This document shows, piece after piece, positions 8,290 through 16,149 of a DNA stretch of 35,594 nt. The position numbers were made by a program, and so were the translations under genes. The stretch is from an uncultured Pseudoclavibacter sp. (GTDB taxonomy: Bacteria; Actinomycetota; Actinomycetes; Actinomycetales; Microbacteriaceae), in contig CAMIMS010000020.1 of the NCBI GenBank assembly GCA_946221025.1, forward strand, positions 1 to 35,594, given 5' to 3'. A model generated the notes under the pieces. That model ran no database searches. It was not told where the DNA came from and was given only the letters and a program-made list of their open reading frames with translations. Numbering within the stretch: the stretch's first letter is position 1; the number at the start of each line of letters is the position of its first letter.

Positions 8290-9827
8290 GCGGGCCAACC
8301 TGCCTCTCTGAGGGCGCGAACGGCTTCATCCCGCGCGCTGTACTCGATCTTCTGACCACCGACTTCCGAGTGGGTCTCGTGACCGGGGCCGGCGATGAGG
8401 ATCGTGTCACCCTCGGAGGCGGCGGCCACGGCGGCACGAATGCCCTCGGCGGCGTTCGGGATCTCGCGGATGGTCTTCTCGGGTGCGGCCTCGCGCGCCG
8501 CGTCAAGCAAGACGGCGCGGATGGCGGCCGGGTCTTCGGTGCGCGGGTTGTAGTCGGTGATGATCACTTCATCCGCGAGTTCTGCACTCACCCGCCCCAT
8601 TTCGGGGCGCTTGGTCGCATCGCGATCGCCGTCGGCTCCGAAGATCATGAACAGGCGCCCCGGAGTGAGCGCGCGAAGCGCCTTCAGGGTTTGCCGGAAC
8701 GCTTCGGGCGTGTGGCCGTAGTCGAGGTAGAACTTCGGCCCGCCCCCGGGATTGAGCAGTTCGGTACGGCCGGGAACCGTCACGCGGATCTCACCGTCAC
8801 GCTCGAGGGCTGAGCGAATCTCATCGAACGGGATGCCGCTGGTAACGAGCATCGCGATGCTCATCCCGGCGTTCGCCGCCGAGAACCAGCCAGGAAGCGG
8901 CACACGGGTGCGAAGCGTCTGGCCGTCAGGGGAGGTGAGTTCGAATTCGGTGGACGGGCCGGATGCGTCGAGCACGTCAACTCGCCAGTCAGCGCCGGCA
9001 TCCGCGCCGCAGGCGATCGTCGTGACCGGGATCTCGGCCCGGTCTGCCAGCTGCCTTCCCCACTCCGAGTCGAGGCTGACGACACCGCGTCGCGCGTGCG
9101 CGGGGGTGAACAGTTGCAGCTTCGCGTCGAAGTAGTCGTCGAAGGATGCGTACTCGTCCAGGTGGTCGTGCGCGAGATTCAGGAATCCGACGGTGTCGAA
9201 CACGAGGCCTTCCACCCGGTGGCGGGTGAGCGCCTGCGCGGAGACTTCGATCGCGGCGGCATCAACGCCCACCTCTCGCATACGCGCGATGAGCGCGTGC
9301 ATATCGCTCGCTTCCGGCGAGGTGAGCGCCGACTCGACCCGCTCATCGCCGATGCGCCGTTCGACCGTGGTGGACAGTCCCGGGCGTCGACCCAGCTGTT
9401 CGATGACGGCGGCGAGCATGTACGCGCAGCTCGTTTTGCCATTGGTGCCGGTCACGCCGTACAGCACGGGATCGTTCGCGGTCGTGCCGTAGACGAGGCC
9501 CGAGACCGTGCCGAGCACAGCCCGCGGGTCGTCTGTCTCGATGACCGGAACCGCGAGGTGGGCCTGCTTGACGAGCACGGATCCGGCCGCATCGGTGAGC
9601 ACGGCTCGAGCCCCCTGGTCGATCGCATCCGATGCGAACTTCGCGCCGTGCACGCGTGCGCCCGGAATTCCCACGTACAGGTCCCCATCCGCGACATCCC
9701 TCGATGACATGGCGACACCCGTGACCGCAATGTCGGGGAGATCCGCTTCGGGTTGTCCGAGCAACCGGGCGATGCTCGTGAGGGATACCGGTTCGGGGTT
9801 GGACGGTCGGATACTCGTTGCGGGCAT
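8286..9827 (-). CDS. murE: UDP-MurNAc-dipeptide--diamino acid ligase MurE
   Basis: MurE adds the third, diamino acid residue of the stem peptide. The ATG at 9827 follows the ftsI stop by 17 bases, has an AGGA about five bases upstream, and gives 513 residues. The ATP loop TGTNGKTS is at 125-132 and the lysine expected to be carbamylated lies in DYFDAKLQLF. The substrate-selecting loop reads D425-Y426-N427-P428-R429, whereas meso-DAP enzymes have DNPR. A tyrosine thus takes the place of the conserved Asp. This suggests that the substrate may be another diamino acid (Lys, Orn or diaminobutyrate), as in many Microbacteriaceae, but the sequence alone cannot decide which. Confidence 0.94.
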   Translation of the reverse strand: MPATSIRPSNPEPVSLTSIARLLGQPEADLPDIAVTGVAMSSRDVADGDLYVGIPGARVHGAKFASDAIDQGARAVLTDAAGSVLVKQAHLAVPVIETDDPRAVLGTVSGLVYGTTANDPVLYGVTGTNGKTSCAYMLAAVIEQLGRRPGLSTTVERRIGDERVESALTSPEASDMHALIARMREVGVDAAAIEVSAQALTRHRVEGLVFDTVGFLNLAHDHLDEYASFDDYFDAKLQLFTPAHARRGVVSLDSEWGRQLADRAEIPVTTIACGADAGADWRVDVLDASGPSTEFELTSPDGQTLRTRVPLPGWFSAANAGMSIAMLVTSGIPFDEIRSALERDGEIRVTVPGRTELLNPGGGPKFYLDYGHTPEAFRQTLKALRALTPGRLFMIFGADGDRDATKRPEMGRVSAELADEVIITDYNPRTEDPAAIRAVLLDAAREAAPEKTIREIPNAAEGIRAAVAAASEGDTILIAGPGHETHSEVGGQKIEYSARDEAVRALREAGWPA

Positions 9828-9844
9828 GACTTCCTGCGAGGTGA

Positions 9845-11632
9845 TTAGGGCGTCGCCGTTACCGGGATGTCTTGCCACGGTTCAGGCGATGGAGCAACGC
9901 CGCGCGACTGAAGCGTGTAGGCCATGATGTCGTGCCACGTGGGCGCTGTCGCGGAGCTCGGAGTCATGGTAGCGCCAGGCATGAAGGTGACCGTGACCAC
10001 ATACTGCGGATCATCGATCGGCGCGATGCCCGCCATCGAAATGATGTAGCGGCCTGCCACGTACTGGCCCTGCCCATCCGAGAGCTGCGCCGTTCCGGTC
10101 TTGACACCGACCCGGTACCCGTCGATCTTCACCGTGTCTCGGTTACTGCCGCTTTGTGCGGCAGCCTCGATCGTGCTGAGCGCCTGGGATGCCGCCTCTG
10201 GCGAAACGACCCGCCTGGGTTCGCCACTCGCTTCGGTGACCGGTTCGAGGGTTCCCTCGCCCGTTCTGCATCCGTCGACGAGTGAAACCGGCAGGCGCAC
10301 TCCCCCATTGCCGAGCATCTGGTAAATGCTCGCCATCTGCACGCCCGTCACCTCGAGCCCCTGACCGAACATGGTCGCGTAGTTCGTTTGCGGGTCCCAC
10401 TCGGTGTACGGATGCACCGTCCCCGACTCTTCTCCGAGGAACCCGATCTCGGTGGGCCGGCCGAGGCCCGCCGCGTGCAGGTAGTTGTAGCGATCGGCGG
10501 CGGGCACGCGCTCGCCGATCATGCCGATGCCGACGTTCGATGACTCGGCAATGATGCCGGCGGTGGTGAGCTTTTCCGGCGGATGCGGTTGGTCATCGCT
10601 GAACGAGGCACCGTCGGGAGAGTTGAAGGTGTCGGGAACCACGAGCACCTCATCCACCGTCGCCACGCCGCGATCGAATGCCATCGCAACCGTGAGCGGC
10701 TTCAGCGTTGAGCCGGGCTCGAAGGGCGCGGTAAAGACCCTTGAGCCGCGCATCTCGGGTGCGACGAGCTCCGGATTATTCGGGTCCAGACTCGGGTACT
10801 CAGCCAGTGCCACGATTCGACCCGTTCTCACTTCCATGACCGTCACGTGCCCTGAGGGCAGGCCCAGGCGCGTCGCCTCCGTGGCGAGCACCTGCTGGGC
10901 GCGGTACTGAATGGCCGGGTCAATGCTCAGCTGCAGATCGCCGCCGGGCTGCATGCGCTGTTCGGTCACTTCGCTGCCCGGAATCGGCACGCCATCGGCG
11001 CCGCGCTCGTATGTGACCTTGCCGTCCTGTCCGGCCAGACAGTCGTTCTCCCCGAGCTCGAGACCGGCGAGCGGCTCGCCGTCGGCACCGACGAATCCGG
11101 TGAGGTTGCCCGCCAGGGCTCCGTTCGGGTAGGTGCGCACCGGATGGTGTTCGAAGTAGATCCAGGGCACCTTGAGGGCACGGACCGCCATGTACTGGTC
11201 GTAGGTGACGCGCCGGGCCAGGTAGGCGAACTCGCTATCCGGATTGTCCTCAAGCGCGCTCGCGAGCGATGCGCGCATATCGTTCTCGGGAACGCCCGTC
11301 GCCCTCGAGACCTCAGCGATGGCCTGATCAAACGGAACGGTCACCTTCGACCCGTCTTCCAGCGTGCGCTCGAACGACTCCGCATTCTTCGGGGATGCCG
11401 TCACGTCGAAGCGATCGGATGAGTCGGCGAGCACCGTCCCGTCACTGGCGACGATGTCGCCGCGCAGCCCCTGCTGTGTGATGGTCACGCCACGGCGCCC
11501 TTCGGCTTCGGCATTGATCGCATCCGCGTCGATGAACTGGATAACGACCAGGCGTCCGACGAATAGCGCCGCGACCGCGATGACCGCGACCATGACGAGG
11601 CGCGATCGAATACGAACGGCGCTCCGAGGCAT
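9845..11632 (-). CDS. ftsI: Septal transpeptidase FtsI (class B penicillin-binding protein, PbpB/PBP3)
   Basis: FtsI is a class B PBP that cross-links septal peptidoglycan with FtsW. The 595-residue product has a short basic N-terminus, one membrane anchor (about 12-33), a pedestal/dimerisation region containing RGDIVASDG (57-65), and a transpeptidase domain. The catalytic motifs are S308-T-L-K311, S364-S-N366 and K511-T-G513. There is no C-terminal PASTA domain. The ATG at 11632 has AAGGGAG about five bases upstream. The gene sits between the ftsL-like gene and murE, the standard position. Confidence 0.96.
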   Translation of the reverse strand: MPRSAVRIRSRLVMVAVIAVAALFVGRLVVIQFIDADAINAEAEGRRGVTITQQGLRGDIVASDGTVLADSSDRFDVTASPKNAESFERTLEDGSKVTVPFDQAIAEVSRATGVPENDMRASLASALEDNPDSEFAYLARRVTYDQYMAVRALKVPWIYFEHHPVRTYPNGALAGNLTGFVGADGEPLAGLELGENDCLAGQDGKVTYERGADGVPIPGSEVTEQRMQPGGDLQLSIDPAIQYRAQQVLATEATRLGLPSGHVTVMEVRTGRIVALAEYPSLDPNNPELVAPEMRGSRVFTAPFEPGSTLKPLTVAMAFDRGVATVDEVLVVPDTFNSPDGASFSDDQPHPPEKLTTAGIIAESSNVGIGMIGERVPAADRYNYLHAAGLGRPTEIGFLGEESGTVHPYTEWDPQTNYATMFGQGLEVTGVQMASIYQMLGNGGVRLPVSLVDGCRTGEGTLEPVTEASGEPRRVVSPEAASQALSTIEAAAQSGSNRDTVKIDGYRVGVKTGTAQLSDGQGQYVAGRYIISMAGIAPIDDPQYVVTVTFMPGATMTPSSATAPTWHDIMAYTLQSRGVAPSPEPWQDIPVTATP

Positions 11633-11665
11633 TCGGGCTCCCTTCGTGACGGCGCCCGAACGGCG

Positions 11666-12229
11666 CTAGCGCGTAGCGGGCGAACTCAATTCGGTGCCCG
11701 AGGGTACGACAGGGGGAAGCTCCTGATCAGGTGCCACACCGGATCGTGAATCCCCTGAAACATTCGGGTTTGCGATGTTCGGCGCAGACGGATGCAGCGC
11801 TTCGTTGCCCACCAGTCGCGGGTCGGTCTTCGTGATCACGCGCCCACCGACAACGGTGTCCTGACCGGTCGACTCGTTGATCACGCGGTGCGACTGCGCC
11901 GGCTCCATCCCCATGCCGGTTGCCTGCTCGGTGAGGTGCTGTGGGGACTGGAGGGTGCGCACGTTCTCCTCGAGCGCCGTGACCTCGCGCTGGAGCGCGA
12001 CCTGCTCATCCTGGAGCTCGTCAACTCGGTACGCGCCGTGGGCGGTGGCGATGTTCAACAGCAGCTGCGTGACGAGGGCGAGCATGATCATTACGACGGC
12101 GATGGTCATGTGCCCCGCGATACCGCGGCGACGCGACGAAGTCGCGACGAGGTGAAGGTGGGAACGCTCCCGGGCGGGGGTCGCGATGGCCTTCGTAGCG
12201 GTGGGGGCGCTCAGGGCCGGTGCGGTCAT
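11666..12229 (-). CDS. ftsL: FtsL-like septum protein
   Basis: This is a 187-residue bitopic protein of the kind that bridges FtsQ and the FtsW/FtsI pair. A cytoplasmic tail of about 40 residues leads to a membrane segment (about 42-60, TIAVVMIMLALVTQLLLNI) and then a short heptad-rich coiled coil (about 68-95, rich in E, L, V and Q). A low-complexity Pro/Ser/Asn-rich extracytoplasmic tail follows. FtsL proteins are too divergent for firm identification by sequence. The call rests on topology and on the position between rsmH (three-base gap) and ftsI, where M. tuberculosis has Rv2164c. Confidence 0.8.
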   Translation of the reverse strand: MTAPALSAPTATKAIATPARERSHLHLVATSSRRRGIAGHMTIAVVMIMLALVTQLLLNIATAHGAYRVDELQDEQVALQREVTALEENVRTLQSPQHLTEQATGMGMEPAQSHRVINESTGQDTVVGGRVITKTDPRLVGNEALHPSAPNIANPNVSGDSRSGVAPDQELPPVVPSGTELSSPATR

Positions 12230-12232
12230 GGC

Positions 12233-13195
12233 TTAAGTACTCCGAATCTTTTCGGCGGCTCTCAGTCGAACGGGTAGGGCGCGCGGATTGATCGCCGTTT
12301 CGGCGTCGGATGCGCGTTCGGCTCCGCGGGTGAGGAGCGCGAATTGGGGGCGGTGTTCGGGAAGTTCAACGGGAAGGTCTCGCGGGGCGCTCGACGTGGA
12401 GCGTTCCTGGAAGGCGTGCTTCACGAGGCGGTCCTCGAGCGATTGGTAACTCTCAACGACGATGCGCCCGCCGACCCGGAGGCGGTCCATCGCCTGCGGC
12501 AGCACGTGCTCAAGCGCGTCGAGCTCGCGATTGACCGCGACGCGAAGCGCCTGGAAGACGCGCTTGGCGGGGTGCCCCTGATCGCGCTTTGCGGCGGGGG
12601 TTGCTCGCTGGAGCAGATCAACCAATTCTTCGGTCGTGGTGATGGGGCTGCTCTCGCGCTCGGCGACGATGCGGCTTGCATACCGCGGCGCGAGCTTCTC
12701 ATCGCCGTATCGGTAGAAGAGGTCTCGCAGCTCCTTTTCCGTCAGGCGGGCCAACAGCTCGGCGGCCGTCTCGCCGCCGGACTGGTCCATGCGCATGTCC
12801 AGCGGCGCGTTGCGCGCATACGAGAAACCGCGCTCGGGCTCATCCAGCTGCAGCGATGAGACGCCGAGATCGAGAAGCACTCCGTCGACCTCGCCAATCC
12901 CGAGGTCGTCAAGCACATCGTCGAAGGCGTCGTTGACGGCGTGCACGAGGTCAATGCGATCGGCAAAGGGGGCAAGACGACGACCGGCAATCTCGATCGC
13001 GTCGAGGTCACGGTCAATGCCCACCAGGTGCACATTCGGCACGGCGCGAAGGATCGCTTCACTGTGGCCGCCCATGCCGAGCGTGCCGTCGACGACGACC
13101 GCGCCCTCACGCTCAAGCGCCGGACGCAACAGTTCGATGCACCGCTCCGGCATGACCGGGGTGTGCAGCTGGGTGATGTCGGTTCTCTCTGACAT
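12233..13195 (-). CDS. rsmH: 16S rRNA (cytosine-1402-N4)-methyltransferase RsmH (MraW)
   Basis: RsmH methylates N4 of C1402 in the P-site region of 16S rRNA using S-adenosylmethionine. The 320-residue product starts HTPVMPE near residue 11 and has the SAM-binding motif VDGTLGMGGHS (35-45). Family segments GVLLDLGVSSLQLD and RGFSYARNAPLDMRMD follow. I chose the ATG at 13195, as the product then starts just before the conserved N-terminus. A GGAGGA lies 12 bases upstream, which is rather far. The in-frame ATG at 13231 is possible but adds residues without similarity. It is the second gene of the dcw operon. Confidence 0.95.
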   Translation of the reverse strand: MSERTDITQLHTPVMPERCIELLRPALEREGAVVVDGTLGMGGHSEAILRAVPNVHLVGIDRDLDAIEIAGRRLAPFADRIDLVHAVNDAFDDVLDDLGIGEVDGVLLDLGVSSLQLDEPERGFSYARNAPLDMRMDQSGGETAAELLARLTEKELRDLFYRYGDEKLAPRYASRIVAERESSPITTTEELVDLLQRATPAAKRDQGHPAKRVFQALRVAVNRELDALEHVLPQAMDRLRVGGRIVVESYQSLEDRLVKHAFQERSTSSAPRDLPVELPEHRPQFALLTRGAERASDAETAINPRALPVRLRAAEKIRST

Positions 13196-13246
13196 GAGTT
13201 GCCCGGTTCCTCCCTGCGATCCGATTCCCATCCGCTGGCCCGCCGC

Positions 13247-13297
13247 GGGGGAAGTCGCTTCGGGATTCGCTATCCGAGACGGGGGAAGTCGCCTCGG
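13247..13297. repeat. 17-base direct repeat in the mraZ–rsmH gap
   Basis: Two copies of GGGGGAAGTCGCNTCGG occur at 13247-13263 and 13281-13297 (16 of 17 bases identical, start-to-start distance 34 bases). They fill much of the 130-base gap between mraZ and rsmH. No function is known to me. Confidence 0.6.
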
Positions 13298-13325
13298 TAG
13301 AGCGGCTGGGGATCGCATCGCAGGG

Positions 13326-13757
13326 TCAGAACAGCCCCGGGATCACCTCCTCCGCAGTCTCGGAGAAGGCGGATTCGTGCTCGTTGACGTACTCGTTCCA
13401 CGATTCGGCCGACCAGATCTCGGCGCGTGAGCCGGCACCGATCACCGCGAGCTCACGATCGAGCCCCGCGTACTGGCGAAGGGCTGCGGGAATCGTGACG
13501 CGCATCTGCTTGTCGGGCACTTCGGCGTGCGCGCCCGAGAGGAGCAGACGCAGGTAGTCACGCGCCTGCTTGCTCGTGACCGGCGCCTGGCGGATGCGCT
13601 CGTGAAGCTCCTCGAACTCGCTGGTCGAGAACACGTAGATGCACCGCTCCTGGCCGCGCGTGAGGACGACCCCGTCGCCGAGTTCGCCGCGAAACTTCGC
13701 GGGAAGGATGAGCCGCCCCTTCTCGTCGAGTTTGGGCGTGTACGTGCCGAGCAGCAT
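13326..13757 (-). CDS. mraZ: Transcriptional regulator MraZ
   Basis: MraZ is an AbrB-fold DNA-binding protein that forms rings and controls the dcw operon it heads. The 143-residue product begins MLLGTYTPKLDEKGR and contains two copies of the family motif: DEKGRLILPAKFR near the N-terminus and DKQMRVTIPAALR in the second half. The ATG at 13757 has a GGGAGG about six bases upstream. A longer in-frame start at 13799 would add 14 non-conserved residues and overlap the putative operator. Three GTGGAG-type boxes lie 27-52 bases upstream of the start. The next gene, rsmH, starts 130 bases downstream. Confidence 0.96.
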   Translation of the reverse strand: MLLGTYTPKLDEKGRLILPAKFRGELGDGVVLTRGQERCIYVFSTSEFEELHERIRQAPVTSKQARDYLRLLLSGAHAEVPDKQMRVTIPAALRQYAGLDRELAVIGAGSRAEIWSAESWNEYVNEHESAFSETAEEVIPGLF

Positions 13758-13783
13758 GCGCGCCCTCCCTTCGATCCCGGCGG

Positions 13784-13809
13784 CTCTACCTTCCTCCACT
13801 TTACTCCAC
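13784..13809 (-). promoter_or_regulatory. MraZ-box array upstream of mraZ
   Basis: On the minus strand three hexamers GTGGAG, GTGGAG and GTAGAG lie at 13804-13809, 13794-13799 and 13784-13789, exactly 10 bases apart. MraZ proteins are known to bind short direct repeats with 10-bp spacing upstream of mraZ (TGGGA-N5 in E. coli, AAAGTG-type in mycoplasmas). This array is therefore a good candidate for the autoregulatory operator of the dcw operon. Confidence 0.75.
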
Positions 13810-13852
13810 CCCCTTTCTGTGAGCCCGGGATCTTTTCCCTCCTATCACTCAA

Positions 13853-13871
13853 GTAACACCCAAATCGTTAC
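13853..13871. promoter_or_regulatory. Inverted repeat upstream of the MraZ boxes
   Basis: GTAAC and GTTAC are separated by nine bases about 45 bases upstream of the MraZ boxes, in the likely promoter region of the dcw operon. It could be a regulator site. The arms are short, so chance is a real alternative. Confidence 0.3.
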
Positions 13872-13891
13872 ATTCAGCGGGGACTAGCGGT

Positions 13892-13907
13892 GTGGAGCGA
13901 AGTGGAG
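13892..13907 (+). promoter_or_regulatory. Second pair of GTGGAG boxes, opposite orientation
   Basis: Two GTGGAG hexamers at 13892-13897 and 13902-13907 are again exactly 10 bases apart, but on the plus strand, about 83 bases upstream of the main array. They lie in the 280-base gap between mraZ and the DUF3040 gene. They could be a second MraZ site facing the first one. The rest of this gap (13908-13980) shows no convincing gene. Confidence 0.45.
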
Positions 13908-13980
13908 GCGTTCGTCCGCTTCGGGCGCGAAATCGCCATCGCTCCAGGCGCGGATGCGCGGAAGAACCTGCTCGCGGCAC

Positions 13981-14015
13981 AAAAAACGCGGGGCCGACGT
14001 GATGTCGGCCCCGCG
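13981..14015 (-). terminator. Rho-independent terminator after the DUF3040 gene
   Basis: A perfect 12-bp stem (CGCGGGGCCGAC at 13987-13998 pairing with 14004-14015) with a five-base loop is followed on the minus strand by six U residues (13986-13981). It begins 22 bases after the DUF3040 stop and isolates that gene from the mraZ promoter. Confidence 0.88.
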
Positions 14016-14037
14016 TGGGGAGGAATGTGGAGGGAGG

Positions 14038-14442
14038 CTATTCGCCTCTTTGGCGACGCTCCCAACGCTCATCGAGTCGGTTCATGAACGACGATCGCTG
14101 CTCAGCCCGGGGCGGGCCCAACGGACCCGATTGCTCCGAGCGCGTCTGATCATTCGCGCTGGAAGCGCCGTCTGCACCGGTGCGGCCGCCCGACCCGAGG
14201 GCAAGGGCGACACCGATCGCCATGATCGCGAACGCCGCGATGCCGAGCGGGACGATGCGAAGTGTGACGGCGACGATGATGACGGCAAGGCCCGCGGCAG
14301 CGGCGAGGATTGCGAGAACGACGTTCCGTGTGGAAACGCTCGGTGCCTGCTCGGTCGCCGTCGGCAGAACATCTGCTTGCTCGCTGTAGAGATTGCGTTC
14401 AAGCTCGTCGAGCAACCGTTGCTCGTGCTCTGACAACGCCAT
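14038..14442 (-). CDS. DUF3040 membrane protein
   Basis: This is a small actinobacterial membrane protein of unknown function, 134 residues. The N-terminus MALSEHEQRLLDELERNLYSE is the DUF3040 hallmark. Two adjacent hydrophobic segments (about residues 40-80) follow, then a polar tail rich in Gly, Ser, Arg and Glu. I chose the ATG at 14442, which starts exactly at the conserved motif. The M. tuberculosis counterpart by position and type is Rv2169c, also next to the dcw cluster. It is divergent from the polyprenyl synthase gene and ends in its own strong terminator, so it is probably a single-gene unit. The location hints at an envelope role, but this is inference only. Confidence 0.85.
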   Translation of the reverse strand: MALSEHEQRLLDELERNLYSEQADVLPTATEQAPSVSTRNVVLAILAAAAGLAVIIVAVTLRIVPLGIAAFAIMAIGVALALGSGGRTGADGASSANDQTRSEQSGPLGPPRAEQRSSFMNRLDERWERRQRGE

Positions 14443-14555
14443 GACGACCTCGCGATTCGCTCGGGACCTATGCCTGCGGGTGGGGGCTGGACCGCCAGTC
14501 CCCAGCTGATTAGACGGCCCTGCTGCTGCCCAGAGTCTACGCATACGCCGCTGGC

Positions 14556-14561
14556 TAGGCT
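14556..14561 (+). promoter_or_regulatory. -10 box of a leaderless promoter (polyprenyl synthase)
   Basis: TAGGCT lies six bases before the ATG at 14568, so transcription is expected to start at or next to the start codon. No Shine-Dalgarno sequence precedes the ATG. The preceding CTGG matches the context of the pknL promoter. Confidence 0.6.
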
Positions 14562-14567
14562 ATGGGA

Positions 14568-15659
14568 ATGACCGCCGCCGATGCCCTCAAGCGAGACGTT
14601 CAACAGGTGCTCGATGAGGTGGTGGCCCAGGCTGAAGCCGACACGATCGAACTCGGTAACGACCCGAGAACAATCTTCGAGCTGATGAGATCGTTCACTC
14701 GCGGGGGGAAGCGTCTGCGCGCACAGTTCCTCGCCGCCGGATACCGAAGCGTCGCAGAAAGTGTCCCGATGGGAACTGATTCGGTCGTTGTCCAGGCCGC
14801 AGCTGCCCTCGAACTCTTCCACGCGGCGGCGCTCGCGCACGACGACATCATCGACCGTTCAGACACTCGTCGAGGTGCCCCGGCTGCTCATCGCGCCATC
14901 GAGGCACACCACCGGAATAACGGATGGGCATCGGATGCGGCGCGCTTTGGCGAGAACGCCGCAATCCTGTTCGGCGATCTTCTGCTCGTGCTCAGCGATG
15001 ACCGTTTCCGCATCGCGTGCTCGTTGCTTGAAGATGCCTCGGCGGCATCACGAGCAGCGGATGAGTTCCGACGCATGCGCACCGAAGTCGCGCTCGGGCA
15101 ATACCTCGACATCGTCGAAGAGGTCGCGTGGCCAGTCACACCTGTGACGGAGCGAGCCGAGCGAGCCAGGCGCGTGGCCATCGCCAAATCTGCGCGCTAC
15201 AGCGTGGAGGAACCACTCGTTATCGGCGCCCTCCTCGCCGGTGCCGACGACTCGGCGGTCGAGCGCATCCGGGCGTTCGGACTGCCACTCGGCCTCGCAT
15301 TCCAACTGCGGGACGATGTGCTCGGCGTGTTCGGCGATCCGCAAATAACCGGAAAGCCCGCCGGTGACGACCTTCGCGAAGGCAAGCGCACGGTGCTGAT
15401 CGCGGCTGCCGCTGCGCAAATGTCTGAGGCCGATGCCCGTGAACTCGACCGGCACCTTGGCAACCCCGGCCTCTCCCCCGAGCAGGTTCAGTGCTTGACC
15501 GAGGCCATTCGCAGGACCGGCGCGCTGGACACGGTCGAGTCCGAGATCGACACCCTTCTCTCGCGGGCGCTCACCGCGCTTGACGCGTCGGGATTCGATG
15601 CGGAGTCGAGCGCTGGCCTGCGCTCGCTCGCAGAGCGCACCGCGCGCCGCGACACCTAA
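14568..15659 (+). CDS. Polyprenyl diphosphate synthase (IdsA-like, trans-isoprenyl)
   Basis: This enzyme condenses isopentenyl diphosphate with an allylic diphosphate to make a trans-polyprenyl diphosphate (GGPP or longer), feeding carotenoid, menaquinone or other isoprenoid synthesis. The 363-residue product has the first aspartate-rich motif DDIID (92-96) and the second, DDVLGVFGD (249-257). GGKRLRAQ near residue 46 binds IPP. The residues four and five places before the first motif are alanines, which in this family allows products longer than C15. An ATG at 14562 is in frame, but the -10 box at 14556-14561 ends right before it, which favours 14568. The syntenic M. tuberculosis gene is idsA2 (Rv2173). 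Confidence 0.9.
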   Translation: MTAADALKRDVQQVLDEVVAQAEADTIELGNDPRTIFELMRSFTRGGKRLRAQFLAAGYRSVAESVPMGTDSVVVQAAAALELFHAAALAHDDIIDRSDTRRGAPAAHRAIEAHHRNNGWASDAARFGENAAILFGDLLLVLSDDRFRIACSLLEDASAASRAADEFRRMRTEVALGQYLDIVEEVAWPVTPVTERAERARRVAIAKSARYSVEEPLVIGALLAGADDSAVERIRAFGLPLGLAFQLRDDVLGVFGDPQITGKPAGDDLREGKRTVLIAAAAAQMSEADARELDRHLGNPGLSPEQVQCLTEAIRRTGALDTVESEIDTLLSRALTALDASGFDAESSAGLRSLAERTARRDT

Positions 15660-15685
15660 TCCCAGGCCGACCCGATCTGCGGAAG

Positions 15686-16030
15686 CTACATCCCAAGCAG
15701 CTGAACGCTGTGGCGAACGTTCGTCTTTCGTCCGGCGGTGAGGGCAGCAATGGGCGTCTCGCCGAGCGCGTCGTCTTCAGAGAAAAGCCACTCGAGCGCT
15801 TCCTGCTCATCCATGCCGGTGTCGAGCAACAGAATCACCGTTCCGCGAAGGCCCGACAGGGGCGCACCGTCCTTGACCATGGCGGCGGGAATGCACAGCT
15901 CTTTGCCCCGCTTCTGAGCGATGAAGTGTCGCTCTTCGATCAGCCGGCGGGCTTTGCCCGGAGAGATGCCGAGCTCATCGGCGACCTCTCGCACGGTCAC
16001 CCATTCAATTGATTGGAGGGCATTGCTCAC
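15686..16030 (-). CDS. Rv2175c-type DNA-binding protein (PknL substrate family)
   Basis: The 114-residue product has an N-terminal helix-turn-helix (VTVREVADELGISPGKARRLIEE, about 11-33) and the family's C-terminal part with LLDTGMDEQEALEWLF. In M. tuberculosis Rv2175c is a DNA-binding protein phosphorylated by PknL, and the genes are adjacent. Here the gene is divergent from the pknL-type kinase with 119 bases between the starts, which supports the same pairing. The GTG at 16030 gives the length of the conserved region. A longer frame upstream to 16132 would run through the shared promoter region, and no strong ribosome binding site was seen. The gene converges with the polyprenyl synthase, leaving 26 bases between stops. 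Confidence 0.82.
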   Translation of the reverse strand: MSNALQSIEWVTVREVADELGISPGKARRLIEERHFIAQKRGKELCIPAAMVKDGAPLSGLRGTVILLLDTGMDEQEALEWLFSEDDALGETPIAALTAGRKTNVRHSVQLLGM

Positions 16031-16137
16031 GCGTTCATCGTCGCAGATCGGGCGGGTTTGGGCCCACACCACGCGAGCTCGACGAGCGAGCACGATCTTC
16101 CTCGGAGTTTCGCGAGGGAGCTGGCACCTCACCTGGC

Positions 16138-16143
16138 TAGTCT
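16138..16143 (+). promoter_or_regulatory. -10 box of a leaderless promoter (pknL)
   Basis: TAGTCT in the context CTGGCTAGTCT is followed six bases later by the GTG start at 16150. No Shine-Dalgarno sequence is present. A good -35 box is not evident. Confidence 0.65.
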
Positions 16144-16149
16144 TCCCGC

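Noticed and set aside
13874..14072. Short minus- and plus-strand frames between mraZ and the DUF3040 gene
   Set aside because: They run through the terminator hairpin and show no similarity or ribosome binding site; the region is best read as regulatory.
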